From contig JAFRNK010000003.1 of the NCBI GenBank assembly GCA_017430225.1, forward strand, positions 32,099 to 96,098: a stretch of 64,000 bases of DNA, read 5' to 3'. The DNA is from Clostridia bacterium. Its GTDB lineage: Bacteria; Bacillota; Clostridia; Christensenellales; Aristaeellaceae. Position 1 is the stretch's first letter, and each line of letters begins with the position of its first letter. The notes below the pieces were generated by a model that was not told the DNA's origin, did no database searches, and saw only the letters and a program-made list of their open reading frames with translations. Shown here in pieces: positions 24,497 to 32,828 of the stretch. Both the position numbers and the translations under genes were made by a program.

Positions 24497-25987
24497 TTAT
24501 GATTTGACCGCAGCGGTCTTGTTCTTGCGGGCATTGCTCACCAGGCGCCATATCATGGAAGCAATACCGATAACGATGAATACAGCGCTGATCGGGCGCC
24601 TGAAGAAAACAGACATGTCTCCGGCATAAGTCGCCATCGCGCGGCGGAAATAGGTTTCGAAGTAGTTTTCAAGCACAAAGCCCAGCATAAAAGGGGCTGC
24701 GGGTATCTTCAGCTTGCGGAACAGGAAACCGATCGCGCCGAACAGAAGGATCGCATATACATCAAAGATGCGGCTGTTATTGGTGAACGCGCCGACTACA
24801 CACAGGCAGGCGACGATGGAAAGCAGGACGTTTTTGGGCAGCCCCAGCATTTTTACGAAGAATTTGGTCGCACCAAGCTGTAGCACAAAGATCAGGATAC
24901 TGGCGACAAACAGTGCAGCGATCATTGCGTTGATCAGGTCACCGTTGTTCTGGAACATCAGAGGTCCGGGAACAACGCCGTGGATCATCAGGCCGCCCAG
25001 CAGGATCGCCGTACAGGCGTCACCGGGAATACCAAGCGAAATCAGTGGAATCAGCGTGCCTCCGCAGCAGGCGTTATTGGATGCCTCGGAAGCGATTATG
25101 CCTTCCATGCAGCCTGTGCCATAGCGTTCCGGATGCCGGGAGGCCGATTTGCAGGTGACATAGGCGATGATGTTTGCGGAAGATGCGCCGATGCCGGGTA
25201 GAATGCCAATGCCAAGGCCGACTACACAGGCAATCAGGGTTGTCGGCAGAGTCTGAACGAATTCTTTGGCCGTGAACCCCAAGCCCTTGATTCGGCCCGC
25301 CAGCGTTGCCTCTTTCTGGTTCCCCTTCCTTGCGTCCACCGCGCCGGAAATAACTTCTGTGATGGCAAAAAAGCCGATCATCATGGAAATCAGGGCAAAT
25401 CCGCTGTTCAGATTCGGGTTGCCGAAGGTAAACCGTTTTACATTATCCATAGGCGCTACGCCGACCATTGCGAACAGAAGGCCAGCACAGCCGGAAATCA
25501 GCGCCTTCAGCATATCGCCGTCGGAAAGACTGGAAATAAGCGTCAGGGCAAAAAAGATAACCGCCGCGTATTCACAGGGCCCGAACTTACGTGCGAAGGA
25601 TGCAATCTGCGGAGCAATGAACGCCATACAGGCAACACCGAAAAGATTGCCGACCATCGAATAAGTGATGCCGATTCCCAAGGCGCGGTGAGGCTGCCCG
25701 TTTTCAGCCATTTTACCGCCGTCCCAGATGGTGGCAACAGACCCTGGTGTACCGGGAATGCGCAGCAGTACCGCCGCGATAAGACCGCCGGACACACCGC
25801 CGAAATACAGCGCCAGCAACATGGAAATGCTGTCCACGCTGGTCATGGAATAAGTGAAAGGCAGGCATAACGCTACCGCCATAGTGCCGCTGAGACCCGG
25901 AATTGCGCCGAATATGATGCCGATAACAACACCGATCAGGATCAGCGCCAGTGTTCCGGGATTAAAGATAGCTAGAAAACCGGACAT
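24497..25987 (-). CDS. tctA: Tripartite tricarboxylate transporter, large membrane subunit TctA
   Basis: The protein has 496 aa and about 12 helices. The family glycine-rich motif GAIPGLSGTMAVALCLPFTY is near the N-terminus, and a second similar motif GILPGIGASSANIIAYV is in mid-protein, as expected from the internal repeat. It is followed by SEASNNACCGGTLIPLISLGIPG, another TctA signature. Start ATG follows GAAAGGAG. It forms the Na+/H+-coupled channel of the TTT system with TctB and the binding protein TctC encoded just upstream. Confidence 0.95.
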   Translation of the reverse strand: MSGFLAIFNPGTLALILIGVVIGIIFGAIPGLSGTMAVALCLPFTYSMTSVDSISMLLALYFGGVSGGLIAAVLLRIPGTPGSVATIWDGGKMAENGQPHRALGIGITYSMVGNLFGVACMAFIAPQIASFARKFGPCEYAAVIFFALTLISSLSDGDMLKALISGCAGLLFAMVGVAPMDNVKRFTFGNPNLNSGFALISMMIGFFAITEVISGAVDARKGNQKEATLAGRIKGLGFTAKEFVQTLPTTLIACVVGLGIGILPGIGASSANIIAYVTCKSASRHPERYGTGCMEGIIASEASNNACCGGTLIPLISLGIPGDACTAILLGGLMIHGVVPGPLMFQNNGDLINAMIAALFVASILIFVLQLGATKFFVKMLGLPKNVLLSIVACLCVVGAFTNNSRIFDVYAILLFGAIGFLFRKLKIPAAPFMLGFVLENYFETYFRRAMATYAGDMSVFFRRPISAVFIVIGIASMIWRLVSNARKNKTAAVKS

Positions 25988-26011
25988 AAGATTGCTCCTT
26001 TCAGGATATTG

Positions 26012-26509
26012 TTACAGGCTCAGGATTCCTTTGGGCAGCGGCATGCTGAATGCCTTGGTGAACAGGAAATAGATCGCCAGGGTTGTAATCACTGCAATCA
26101 GTACCCAGATGCCTGCCTGTTTCAGGCTCGGCTTTCTGACCGGACTCATGATCCACATCTGTGCAACAAGGAAGATGAAAGTACTGATGATAAAGCCAAC
26201 GGGTTTGAAGATGAGTACATATACAATGATATTGGCAAAGCTTAGCAGTGTGGGTATCCATTCCTTGCCGCCGTCTTTTTCTTCTTTCGGAGCCTGACTG
26301 GTTTCCCTGCGCAGCTTGAGGAACGTGCTGATGAACAGCAATATGCCCAGACCAATCATAATACCGGCTATCAACTGAGGCAGGAAGGCCGAGCCGATGT
26401 CGCCGCCCTTGCGTTTGACAACGATACTGCCGCTCATGATATACACAAATATACCAAAGGCAATGGCAATACCAGCAGATATAAAATCATTTCTCATCTG
26501 CTTTTTCAT
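26012..26509 (-). CDS. tctB: Tripartite tricarboxylate transporter, small membrane subunit TctB
   Basis: This 165-aa protein has four helices (about residues 8-26, 38-57, 85-115 and 130-150), the TctB layout. ATG 26509 follows AGAAAGGAAAGAACTTT; a 13-residue upstream extension is open but lacks a ribosome site. It lies between tctC and tctA as in classical tctCBA operons. Confidence 0.88.
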   Translation of the reverse strand: MKKQMRNDFISAGIAIAFGIFVYIMSGSIVVKRKGGDIGSAFLPQLIAGIMIGLGILLFISTFLKLRRETSQAPKEEKDGGKEWIPTLLSFANIIVYVLIFKPVGFIISTFIFLVAQMWIMSPVRKPSLKQAGIWVLIAVITTLAIYFLFTKAFSMPLPKGILSL

Positions 26510-26578
26510 AAAGTTCTTTCCTTTCTGAAAAAACTGCGGGCAAACCATGGTCCGCCCGCAGAAGATGGGATTTTAGGA

Positions 26579-27511
26579 TCAGAAGTCCAGGCCTTCACAC
26601 TTCTCGGCTACGCTGTTCAGGATCGCATAAGCTTCCTCGCCGCGGGCAAAGAACGGGATCTGGGAATAGGTGTTGAGCAGGAGGTTTTTGTATTCTTCGG
26701 ATTCGTAGATCTGCTGGCATGCGTCGGCGAAAGTTTCCACAATTTCATCGGGAGTGTCGCCGGGGAAGGCGAAGAAGTAATAGGTGGGCAGCGCCACGTC
26801 ATAGCCCTGCTCGATGCAGGTAGGAACATCCGGGAAACAGCTGTTGCGCTCATACTCGGTCAGGCCCAGCGGGATGAAGTCACCGCTCTGGACATAGGGC
26901 CAGGCAGTCAGGATCGGGATGACGGAAGCAGCGATGTCGCCGCTCAGTACACCAGCTACCTTGTTGGTCGCACTGCCGTAGTCGACCACGTTCAGGTTCG
27001 CACCTTTCTGGTTCAGCATTTCACCGATCGCTGAACCGGAAGCGCCGGTGGAACCGCCGAAAGCAAGGGGTTTTTCATTGGAGATCTTGACCAGGTCTTC
27101 AAGTGTATTGATACCGGAATCTTTGGCGCTGATAATCAGCCAGCCGCTGCTGCCGCCGGCAACACAGGCCAGTTTGAACGCCTCGATGCCGTAGTCCGTC
27201 ATGCCGGAAAGTCCATTCAGCACGAAAGATGTCTGGGTGAACAGAACAGTATAGCCGTTCGCAGGAGCGTTCTTCACTTCTTCGGAAGCGATAGCGCCGT
27301 TGCTTCCGGTTACGTTGTTGGCGATGACAGGAACGCCCAGAATAGCGCTCAGGCGGTCAACATAAGCACGGGCATTGTAGTCGGTATCGCCGCCGGCGGC
27401 AAACGCTACGTCTACGACGATGGTGTCAGTAGGCTTCCAGGCATCGGCAAAAGCAGTAACACCGACGAGCAGCATGCTGAGAACCAGCAGGATGGAAACG
27501 AGCTTTTTCAT
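26579..27511 (-). CDS. tctC: Tripartite tricarboxylate transporter, binding protein TctC/BugT-like
   Basis: This 310-aa protein has a signal peptide (MKKLVSILLVLSMLLVGVTA, then FA) and the Bug/TctC solute-binding fold. Family segments include VVDVAFAAGGDTDYNARAY, ANNVTGSNGAIASEEV and KPLAFGGSTGASGSAIGEML. It captures a carboxylate outside the cell for TctAB. Start ATG lies behind AAGGAGGACCCCCCT. Bug proteins bind di- and tricarboxylates or aromatic acids, and the ligand is unknown. The neighbouring GalB/GalC-like enzymes suggest an oxo-tricarboxylate or related acid. Confidence 0.9.
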   Translation of the reverse strand: MKKLVSILLVLSMLLVGVTAFADAWKPTDTIVVDVAFAAGGDTDYNARAYVDRLSAILGVPVIANNVTGSNGAIASEEVKNAPANGYTVLFTQTSFVLNGLSGMTDYGIEAFKLACVAGGSSGWLIISAKDSGINTLEDLVKISNEKPLAFGGSTGASGSAIGEMLNQKGANLNVVDYGSATNKVAGVLSGDIAASVIPILTAWPYVQSGDFIPLGLTEYERNSCFPDVPTCIEQGYDVALPTYYFFAFPGDTPDEIVETFADACQQIYESEEYKNLLLNTYSQIPFFARGEEAYAILNSVAEKCEGLDF

Positions 27512-27558
27512 AGGGGGGTCCTCCTTTTTATTTTCAGTCGCAGTTTTACGACTGTGAA

Positions 27559-28287
27559 TCAATGGAATTCCGTATCGACAACGGGAAAGAAATTGGCGAA
27601 ACTTTCCGCATACTGGATATCCGCATTGCCGGAGAGTCTGCGTGCATGGTTGCCGCGCAGGGCCGCGCGGTCGGTATAGTACTTGATCAAATGTTTTTGT
27701 GCCTGGAAACACTGCATCGCAGCGATCTTCTGGTCATAAACGTCCGTGATGTCAATGAAACTGCCGGGGATGAAACCACTCAGTTCGGTCTGGTGCGGCT
27801 CAAAACCATAAAGCCGCATCTGTTTTGTAGCAGGATATTCTTCCGTCCGCACACCGCTGGAATTGCTCATAATACTGACTTGCCAGACAAAGTCATGCAC
27901 ATGGTTATGATCCGGGTTTAATACGTCGTGTTTGTCGTGCGTGAGGATGATATCCGGCCGGAAAGAACGGATAATGCCAAGCAGGCGCTCCTGCTCCTCA
28001 AAGCCCAGGTTCATCGGGTAATCCTGCAGGCCCCAATACTCAATATCCGTAACGCCCAGCAGGGATGCTGCCTTTTTACTTTCGCCGGTGCGGATCTCCG
28101 CTACCTTTTCGGCGGTCTGCCCGGGCTGTTTCCACAGGTCGTTGCTTTCTCCCCGCACACCCACACTCAGGCAGATCACCTTGACATCAGCGCCGTGCTT
28201 GAGGTAATGAGCGATCGTGCCGCCGCTTCGCCAGACATAATCCGCGGCGTGAGCACTTACAACTAACAACTTTTTCCCTTCGATCAT
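27559..28287 (-). CDS. PIG-L superfamily hydrolase/hydratase, GalB-like
   Basis: The protein has 242 aa. The metal site of the PIG-L family is present as AHAADYVWRSGGTIAHY, with the usual AHPDD changed to AHAAD, and a DHNHVHD histidine cluster. The AHAAD variant plus the C-terminal 'FIDITDVYDQKIAAMQCF' and RGNHARR segments resemble 4-oxalomesaconate hydratase GalB rather than GlcNAc deacetylases. It is first in the operon with tctCBA and the RraA/GalC-like aldolase, so hydratase and aldolase could act in sequence on an imported acid. ATG 28287 follows GAGAGGAGCAATCAA. The exact reaction is inferred. Confidence 0.8.
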   Translation of the reverse strand: MIEGKKLLVVSAHAADYVWRSGGTIAHYLKHGADVKVICLSVGVRGESNDLWKQPGQTAEKVAEIRTGESKKAASLLGVTDIEYWGLQDYPMNLGFEEQERLLGIIRSFRPDIILTHDKHDVLNPDHNHVHDFVWQVSIMSNSSGVRTEEYPATKQMRLYGFEPHQTELSGFIPGSFIDITDVYDQKIAAMQCFQAQKHLIKYYTDRAALRGNHARRLSGNADIQYAESFANFFPVVDTEFH

Positions 28288-28304
28288 TTGATTGCTCCTC
28301 TCTT

Positions 28305-28444
28305 TTGATAAACATAATTGATGAACAATCTTGCTTTTCAATCGCATTATACTCGACTCATAAATGTTTGTCAATACTAAAAAACAAAAAAATAACTTTT
28401 TTGATGAACAATTTTGTTGCAAATAATATAAATGCGAGTATAAT
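28305..28444. promoter_or_regulatory. Divergent promoters with repeated GntR operator candidates
   Basis: On the minus strand TTGACA (28374-28369), 17 bp and TATAAT (28351-28346) form an exact sigma-A promoter for the GalB/tct operon. On the plus strand TTGCAA (28417-28422), 16 bp and TATAAT (28439-28444) drive the GntR gene. An identical 12-mer TTGATGAACAAT occurs at 28318-28329 (just downstream of the operon start point) and at 28401-28412 (just upstream of the gntR -35). A variant TTGATAAACA is at 28305-28314. These are probable binding sites of the adjacent regulator. Confidence 0.7.
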
Positions 28445-28477
28445 ATTGCTGAAGCAACTTACAAGGAGAGGGTAGTC

Positions 28478-29125
28478 ATGTCGGAAGAACGACCTGTGGA
28501 CCGTGTATATCGCACACTGAAAGAACAAATCACCAGCCGCACGCTTTCTCCCAACGAAAGTCTGATTGAGCAGCAGATTGCCCAGGAATGCGGCGTCAGC
28601 CGTGCTACGGTAAAAAAGGCTATTTTGATGCTTGAGCAGGATGGTCTTGTAGTGGTTGAAGCGAATAAAAGCGCGAGAGTACGTGCTTTTTCAAAGGCAG
28701 AAGTTCATGATTTTCTGGAGTTCCGGCAGGAACTGGAAGGCTATATTGCCCGGATGGCAACCCCGTATTTTACAGAGCAGGATATAGCTGATCTGGAAAG
28801 AATCATCGAGGAAATGCGGGTTTTCAAAGAAGCCGGCCAGCTGATGGAATACTCGAAAAACAATCAGGTGTTTCATAACAAGATTATGGAAAAGTGTCCA
28901 AACCGCCTGGCGGTTGAGATCACCCAAACGCTCAAAACGCGGATGCGCAAGTACAACACCCGTACCATTCTGGTTCCCGGCCGGGCGGATCATTCCTTTG
29001 CGGAGCACAACGCCATTCTCGAAGCCATTCGCAACCATTCTCCCGAAGATGCTGAGAAGGCGATGCGATATCACATTGCACAGGTTCAGAAAGAGTTCGA
29101 AGACAATTTTGAATTGTTTATGTAA
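28478..29125 (+). CDS. GntR-family (FCD/FadR subfamily) transcriptional regulator
   Basis: The 215-aa protein has a winged helix (residues 5-72; LIEQQIAQECGVSRATVKKA, then ILMLEQDGLVVV) and an all-helical FCD effector domain (78-212) with histidines in VFHNKIM, FAEHNAIL and MRYHI that usually hold a metal and carboxylate ligand. Start ATG follows AAGGAGAGGGTAGTC. It is divergent from the GalB/tct/aldolase operon, sharing a region with repeated operator candidates. Carboxylate-induced derepression is the natural model. Confidence 0.92.
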   Translation: MSEERPVDRVYRTLKEQITSRTLSPNESLIEQQIAQECGVSRATVKKAILMLEQDGLVVVEANKSARVRAFSKAEVHDFLEFRQELEGYIARMATPYFTEQDIADLERIIEEMRVFKEAGQLMEYSKNNQVFHNKIMEKCPNRLAVEITQTLKTRMRKYNTRTILVPGRADHSFAEHNAILEAIRNHSPEDAEKAMRYHIAQVQKEFEDNFELFM

Positions 29126-29459
29126 TTCTCCAAAGCCGGCACATTGAACGGATTGTTAAAAACGATTTCGAACTCGGAAGAGCTTACAGTGAATAAAGCG
29201 AAGGGCAGCGCCGTGGATATGCGAAAAACACTGATGCGGTTGAAAAAGGCAGCCGCACATTCATATTGCGCATACAAATATCAGCGCGGTTTCCGTAAAT
29301 CCGGACGAGAAAAACTTCTGAGCGGACGCACGAAAAAATCTGCCTTCGTGTTTTATTCCCGGCACGTCCCGTTCTTGCGGGAAAGCGCAAATTGTGCTAT
29401 GCTATCGGTGTTCGGCGCGGAGGCGCCTAAAATTGCGTTAATCTCTGAGAGGTCAGATC
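29126..29459. other. 334-bp gap without a convincing gene
   Basis: Short open frames on both strands have no domain or ribosome site. A weak hairpin CACGAA/TTCGTG followed by TTTT (29329-29354) may terminate the GntR transcript, and the next operon's promoter lies near the right end. Confidence 0.5.
29375..29403 (+). promoter_or_regulatory. Promoter of the membrane redox operon
   Basis: TTGCGG (29375-29380), 17-bp spacer, TATGCT (29398-29403). Confidence 0.45.
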
Positions 29460-30053
29460 ATGGATAAAAAGAACTGGTGGGTCATTCTGGGACTGCTGGC
29501 GGTGATCGCGATCGTGGCGGCGATCGGGTTCCTGATGCCCAGGCCGGACAGGACGCCGGTCATCACCGTGACAGATCCCGGCGGCGTGGTGACGACCGTC
29601 GCGCCGGATGAAGAGCTCCGGGTCGAACCGCAGCCGACGGACAGCGCTGCGGAAACCGCGCCGGAAGCGACCGCCGCACCGGAGCAGACTGCAGAGGCTG
29701 AACAGACCCGGGAGCCCGGGGAATCCGAAGAAACATCGAAGACGCCCCGCGGGTGGCTGCTGATTTCCGTGGACAACAAGACCTACGCGCCTTATCCCCT
29801 GACCAAGACCGGCGATTATACCGTCAACCAGAAGAAAAAGAACGCGAAAAATGTGATCCATGTAACGGAAGACAGCATCGAGATGGCCTTTTCCACCTGC
29901 GACAACCAGCTTTGCGTTTCGGAAGGCGTCGTGACGCTGGAGAACAAGGCGGACCGCATCCTCGGCAACTATATCGTGTGCCTTCCCAACGGGGTGACCC
30001 TGGAACTGCTGAACCAGGCTGAATACCTGGCGCTGATGAGCGCGCAGCAGTAA
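29460..30053 (+). CDS. Membrane-anchored NusG domain II-containing protein
   Basis: The 197-aa protein has a single N-terminal membrane helix (residues 6-26). A low-complexity Glu/Thr/Ala/Pro-rich stalk (about 35-98) leads to a small NusG_II beta domain (100-190) with a C-x4-C pair (TCDNQLCVSEG). Such proteins sit outside the membrane and are regularly found beside Gx transporters, FMN-binding proteins and polyferredoxins in Firmicutes, suggesting a redox role. Start ATG follows GAGAGGTCAGATC. It is the first gene of a four-gene operon. Confidence 0.82.
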   Translation: MDKKNWWVILGLLAVIAIVAAIGFLMPRPDRTPVITVTDPGGVVTTVAPDEELRVEPQPTDSAAETAPEATAAPEQTAEAEQTREPGESEETSKTPRGWLLISVDNKTYAPYPLTKTGDYTVNQKKKNAKNVIHVTEDSIEMAFSTCDNQLCVSEGVVTLENKADRILGNYIVCLPNGVTLELLNQAEYLALMSAQQ

Positions 30054-30070
30054 CGGAGGCTGGCAGTGCT

Positions 30071-30613
30071 ATGAAGAGGACGAACACCAACCTCGGCTAC
30101 CGGGTCGCCTTGGGCGGCCTGCTGGTCGCCATGATGCTGATACTGGGATATATCGAAACGCTCCTGCAGGGGCTGGTGCCGACGCCGGTGCCCGGCATCA
30201 AGCTGGGCATCAGCAACGGGGTGCTGCTGTTCGCGCTGTACCTGATGGACATCCAGTCGGCCCTGATCCTGATGGTGCTGAAGGTCGCGCTGTCCGGGCT
30301 GCTGTTCGGCAACCCGATGACCATGCTGTTCGCCTTCTGCGGCGGCGTCCTGAGCCTCACGGGCATGATCCCGCTGAGCCGCGTGAAGGGACTCAACATC
30401 ATCACTGTCAGCATGGTCGGTGCCGTGCTGCACAACGTGGGCCAGATTCTCGCGGCGATGTTCGTCATGAGCGAGGTTTCCCCGGTCATCCTGATGCGCT
30501 ATTTAGCCATCCTGATGGTGGCCGCGCTGATCACCGGCGCCGCGACGGGCATCCTCGCGCGGGAGGTCATCAACCGTCTGGGGCACATGGTCAAAAAGAA
30601 AATGGGGAATTAA
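30071..30613 (+). CDS. Gx transporter family protein (heptaprenyl diphosphate synthase component I-like)
   Basis: The 180-aa protein has about five helices. VPTPVPGIKLGISNGVLLFALYL and LFGNPMTMLFAFCGGVLSL match the Gx/HepS-I family, an S-component-like membrane protein often annotated as heptaprenyl diphosphate synthase subunit I but structurally related to ECF transporters. The start lies 17 bp after the NusG-II stop. The substrate is unknown; location with redox proteins suggests a cofactor or its precursor. Confidence 0.82.
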   Translation: MKRTNTNLGYRVALGGLLVAMMLILGYIETLLQGLVPTPVPGIKLGISNGVLLFALYLMDIQSALILMVLKVALSGLLFGNPMTMLFAFCGGVLSLTGMIPLSRVKGLNIITVSMVGAVLHNVGQILAAMFVMSEVSPVILMRYLAILMVAALITGAATGILAREVINRLGHMVKKKMGN

Positions 30614-30671
30614 TTTCATTAACGGACGAAACGAACGGATGACCCGGAACGACGTTTTCAAAGGAGCAGGC

Positions 30672-31112
30672 GTGAGTAAGAAAAAGCTTTTTCTGGCGGT
30701 CCTGTCCGTCCTCTGCGCTGTGCTGACGGTGCTGATGATCGCAGCGGCGGTCGGCATTTACCGGGAAGGCGCGGCGATCAGGGCCGAACAGCCCCTGAGC
30801 TGGATCTACAGCCGTGAAAAGGCGGCGTCGGGGCTTGCCCCGCTCCTGCCTCTTTTCGTGGTCATCCTGGTGCTGACGGCAGCCGGGCTGGTCCTGGGGA
30901 TCCGCGATGACGGGAAAAGACCGGCGAAGTCACAAACCATGACGGACGTAAAAGCCAAAAACCGGGAGCCGGGCGCCAAGGACCGGGTGCTGCGGCTTTC
31001 TCTGCTTGTGCTGGCGGTGCTGCTGATCGTCGCGGGTGTGCTCAACGGCAGCGCGCTGGACGTTCTGGGCAAAGCGATCAAAATCTGTACGGAGTGTGTC
31101 GGCCTTGGATAA
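30672..31112 (+). CDS. CD1871A-like CXXC membrane protein with N-terminal extension
   Basis: In this 146-aa protein the C-terminal 45 residues (helix LRLSLLVLAVLLIVAGVLNG, then KAICTEC-type motif read as KICTECVGLG) match the CD1871A family of tiny CXXC proteins. The first 100 residues add two more helices, which is unusual for the family. GTG 30672 is preferred because it follows AAAGGAGCAGGC; ATG 30639 is in frame upstream. The stop overlaps the next gene. The CXXC pair may pass electrons or hold a metal next to the polyferredoxin. Confidence 0.72.
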   Translation: MSKKKLFLAVLSVLCAVLTVLMIAAAVGIYREGAAIRAEQPLSWIYSREKAASGLAPLLPLFVVILVLTAAGLVLGIRDDGKRPAKSQTMTDVKAKNREPGAKDRVLRLSLLVLAVLLIVAGVLNGSALDVLGKAIKICTECVGLG

Positions 31113-32595
31113 TCGGAAAACGAACCGGCTTCAGGCGCTTCGCCCGTCGACCAGGAGGCTGGTCCAGCTTTACAGCGCGCTGCTGCACAACGCGCACCTG
31201 AAGGGCTTTATCGACGGGGAGATCTACCAGGGAAAAGCGAAATACGCCTGTGTTCCCGGATTAAACTGCTATTCCTGCCCCGGCGCGGCAGGCGCCTGCC
31301 CCCTGGGCGCGCTCCAGAACGCGCTGGCTTCGACGGGCCATCGTGCAGGGTGGTACATGCTGGGTATCCTCCTGCTCTTCGGGGTGATGCTCGGGCGCAC
31401 GATCTGCGGCTGGATCTGCCCATTCGGGCTGATCCAGGAGCTGCTGAACAGGATCCCGACCTTCAAGCTCAGGAAAAGCCGCGTGACGAGGGCCCTGTCC
31501 TGGCTGAAATACGCGGTGCTCGCGGTGTTCGTCTTAGCGATCCCGCTGTGGTACGGTCTGCAGCACGACCTGCCCCTCCCAGCTTTCTGCAAATATATCT
31601 GTCCTGCCGGGACCTTTGAAGGCGCGGTGGGGCTGCTCTCGAACCCGAACAACGACGGGCTGTTCGGCATGCTCGGCGCGCTTTTTACCAACAAGCTCGT
31701 CATCATGCTGGTGATCGGCCTCGCCTGTATCTTCTGTTATCGCGCCTTCTGCCGCTTCCTCTGCCCGCTCGGCGCGATCTACGGGCTATTCAACCGCTTC
31801 TGCCTGGTCGGCGTGCGGGTGGACGCCGGGCGCTGCAACGGCTGCGGCGCCTGTGTGCGTCATTGCGGCATGGATGTGCGGCACGTGGGCGATCACGAAT
31901 GCATCCACTGCGCCAAATGTATGGACGTCTGCGCGCAGAAGGCCATCAGCCTGAAGGCCGGGCGCCTGACGCTGAAAGCCCCCGCCGGCGCTGAAGCACC
32001 GGAAATCCAGAAAAAACGGAAAAAGGCCGGACGCGTTGCTTGGGGCGCCGCGCTGGCGGTGCTGTGCTTTGCGCTAGCCTGGTTCAACTTCCTCGATCCT
32101 GCGGTCCGTGCGGAGAAGGGAACGGGCGCGGCGCTCCCTGCTGAACAGAGCGCGGAGGAGATACCGGTCGGATACGAGCCCGGGATGCGCCTCAAGGACT
32201 TCTCGATTGCCTGTCTCGACGGCAGTGAGTTCCGCTTGGCGGACACGCGGGGCAAAGTCGTTTTTATCAATCTCTGGGCGACCTACTGTACGCCATGCAT
32301 AAAGGAACTGCCGTACTTCGACGCCCTGTACAGGGAGCACGAAGGCGACATCGCGATGCTGGCGGTGCATCCTTCCATGGTGCTCGACGACCCGGCGGCT
32401 TTCCTGGCCGACAAGGGTTATGCCTTTCCCTTCGCGGTCGACACGGAGGACGATGCGGTCTGGGGAATTGTCAAAGGTACGTCGACCCTGCCGCAGACCA
32501 TCGTGCTCGACCGGAACGGTGTGGTGACCTACAACCAGATCAAATCTGTCACGCCAGAGATGCTCGATGCGCTTTATGCGCAAGCTGCAGAATAA
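31105..32595 (+). CDS. NapH-like membrane polyferredoxin fused to a TlpA-type thioredoxin
   Basis: The protein has 496 aa. In order: N-terminal cysteine cluster (CYSCPGAAGACPLGAL), membrane helices with two NapH-type CxxxCP motifs (CGWICPFGLIQEL and CRFLCPLGAIYGLF), two 4Fe-4S ferredoxin motifs (CNGCGACVRHC and CIHCAKCMDVC), a further helix (VAWGAALAVLCFALAWF), and a C-terminal TlpA/redoxin domain with WATYCTPCIKELP. This can move electrons from the inside through iron-sulfur centres to an external CXXC thioredoxin. TTG 31105 is the likely start, overlapping the upstream stop by 8 bases. The fused arrangement is a striking alternative to CcdA/DsbD. Confidence 0.87.
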   Translation: MDNRKTNRLQALRPSTRRLVQLYSALLHNAHLKGFIDGEIYQGKAKYACVPGLNCYSCPGAAGACPLGALQNALASTGHRAGWYMLGILLLFGVMLGRTICGWICPFGLIQELLNRIPTFKLRKSRVTRALSWLKYAVLAVFVLAIPLWYGLQHDLPLPAFCKYICPAGTFEGAVGLLSNPNNDGLFGMLGALFTNKLVIMLVIGLACIFCYRAFCRFLCPLGAIYGLFNRFCLVGVRVDAGRCNGCGACVRHCGMDVRHVGDHECIHCAKCMDVCAQKAISLKAGRLTLKAPAGAEAPEIQKKRKKAGRVAWGAALAVLCFALAWFNFLDPAVRAEKGTGAALPAEQSAEEIPVGYEPGMRLKDFSIACLDGSEFRLADTRGKVVFINLWATYCTPCIKELPYFDALYREHEGDIAMLAVHPSMVLDDPAAFLADKGYAFPFAVDTEDDAVWGIVKGTSTLPQTIVLDRNGVVTYNQIKSVTPEMLDALYAQAAE

Positions 32596-32711
32596 TCCGT
32601 ACCGTTCGCTTGGGCGACACAGTGACGGCTCGTCGCGGTCGTCTTCGTGAAGAAGGGCGTCTTTCCTGAATAGTTATCGATACTTTAGGTTTTTCCGGGC
32701 GTGTTTATAAC

Positions 32712-32828
32712 GAAAAAAGGGGATGCTGCAGAATAAAATCTACAGCATCCCTACTCTTTACAGGTGTTTTGTCGATCAAATGGAGTATCCATTTGATCGA
32801 AGGGGTTGTGCAATAACCCCCTTTATTT
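32712..32828. terminator. Three consecutive hairpins between convergent operons
   Basis: Hairpin 1, 32720-32751 (GGGATGCTG/CAGCATCCC), is followed on the minus strand by TTTTTT and ends the ATP-grasp transcript. Hairpin 2, 32773-32799, is a perfect 11-bp stem (CGATCAAATGG, loop AGTAT) of unknown role. Hairpin 3, 32802-32820 (GGGGTT/AACCCC), is followed on the plus strand by CTTTATTTTT and ends the redox operon. Confidence 0.75.

Noticed and set aside
29144-29467. A 107-codon open frame after the GntR gene
   Set aside because: Poor start context, no recognisable domain, and it overlaps the promoter of the next operon.
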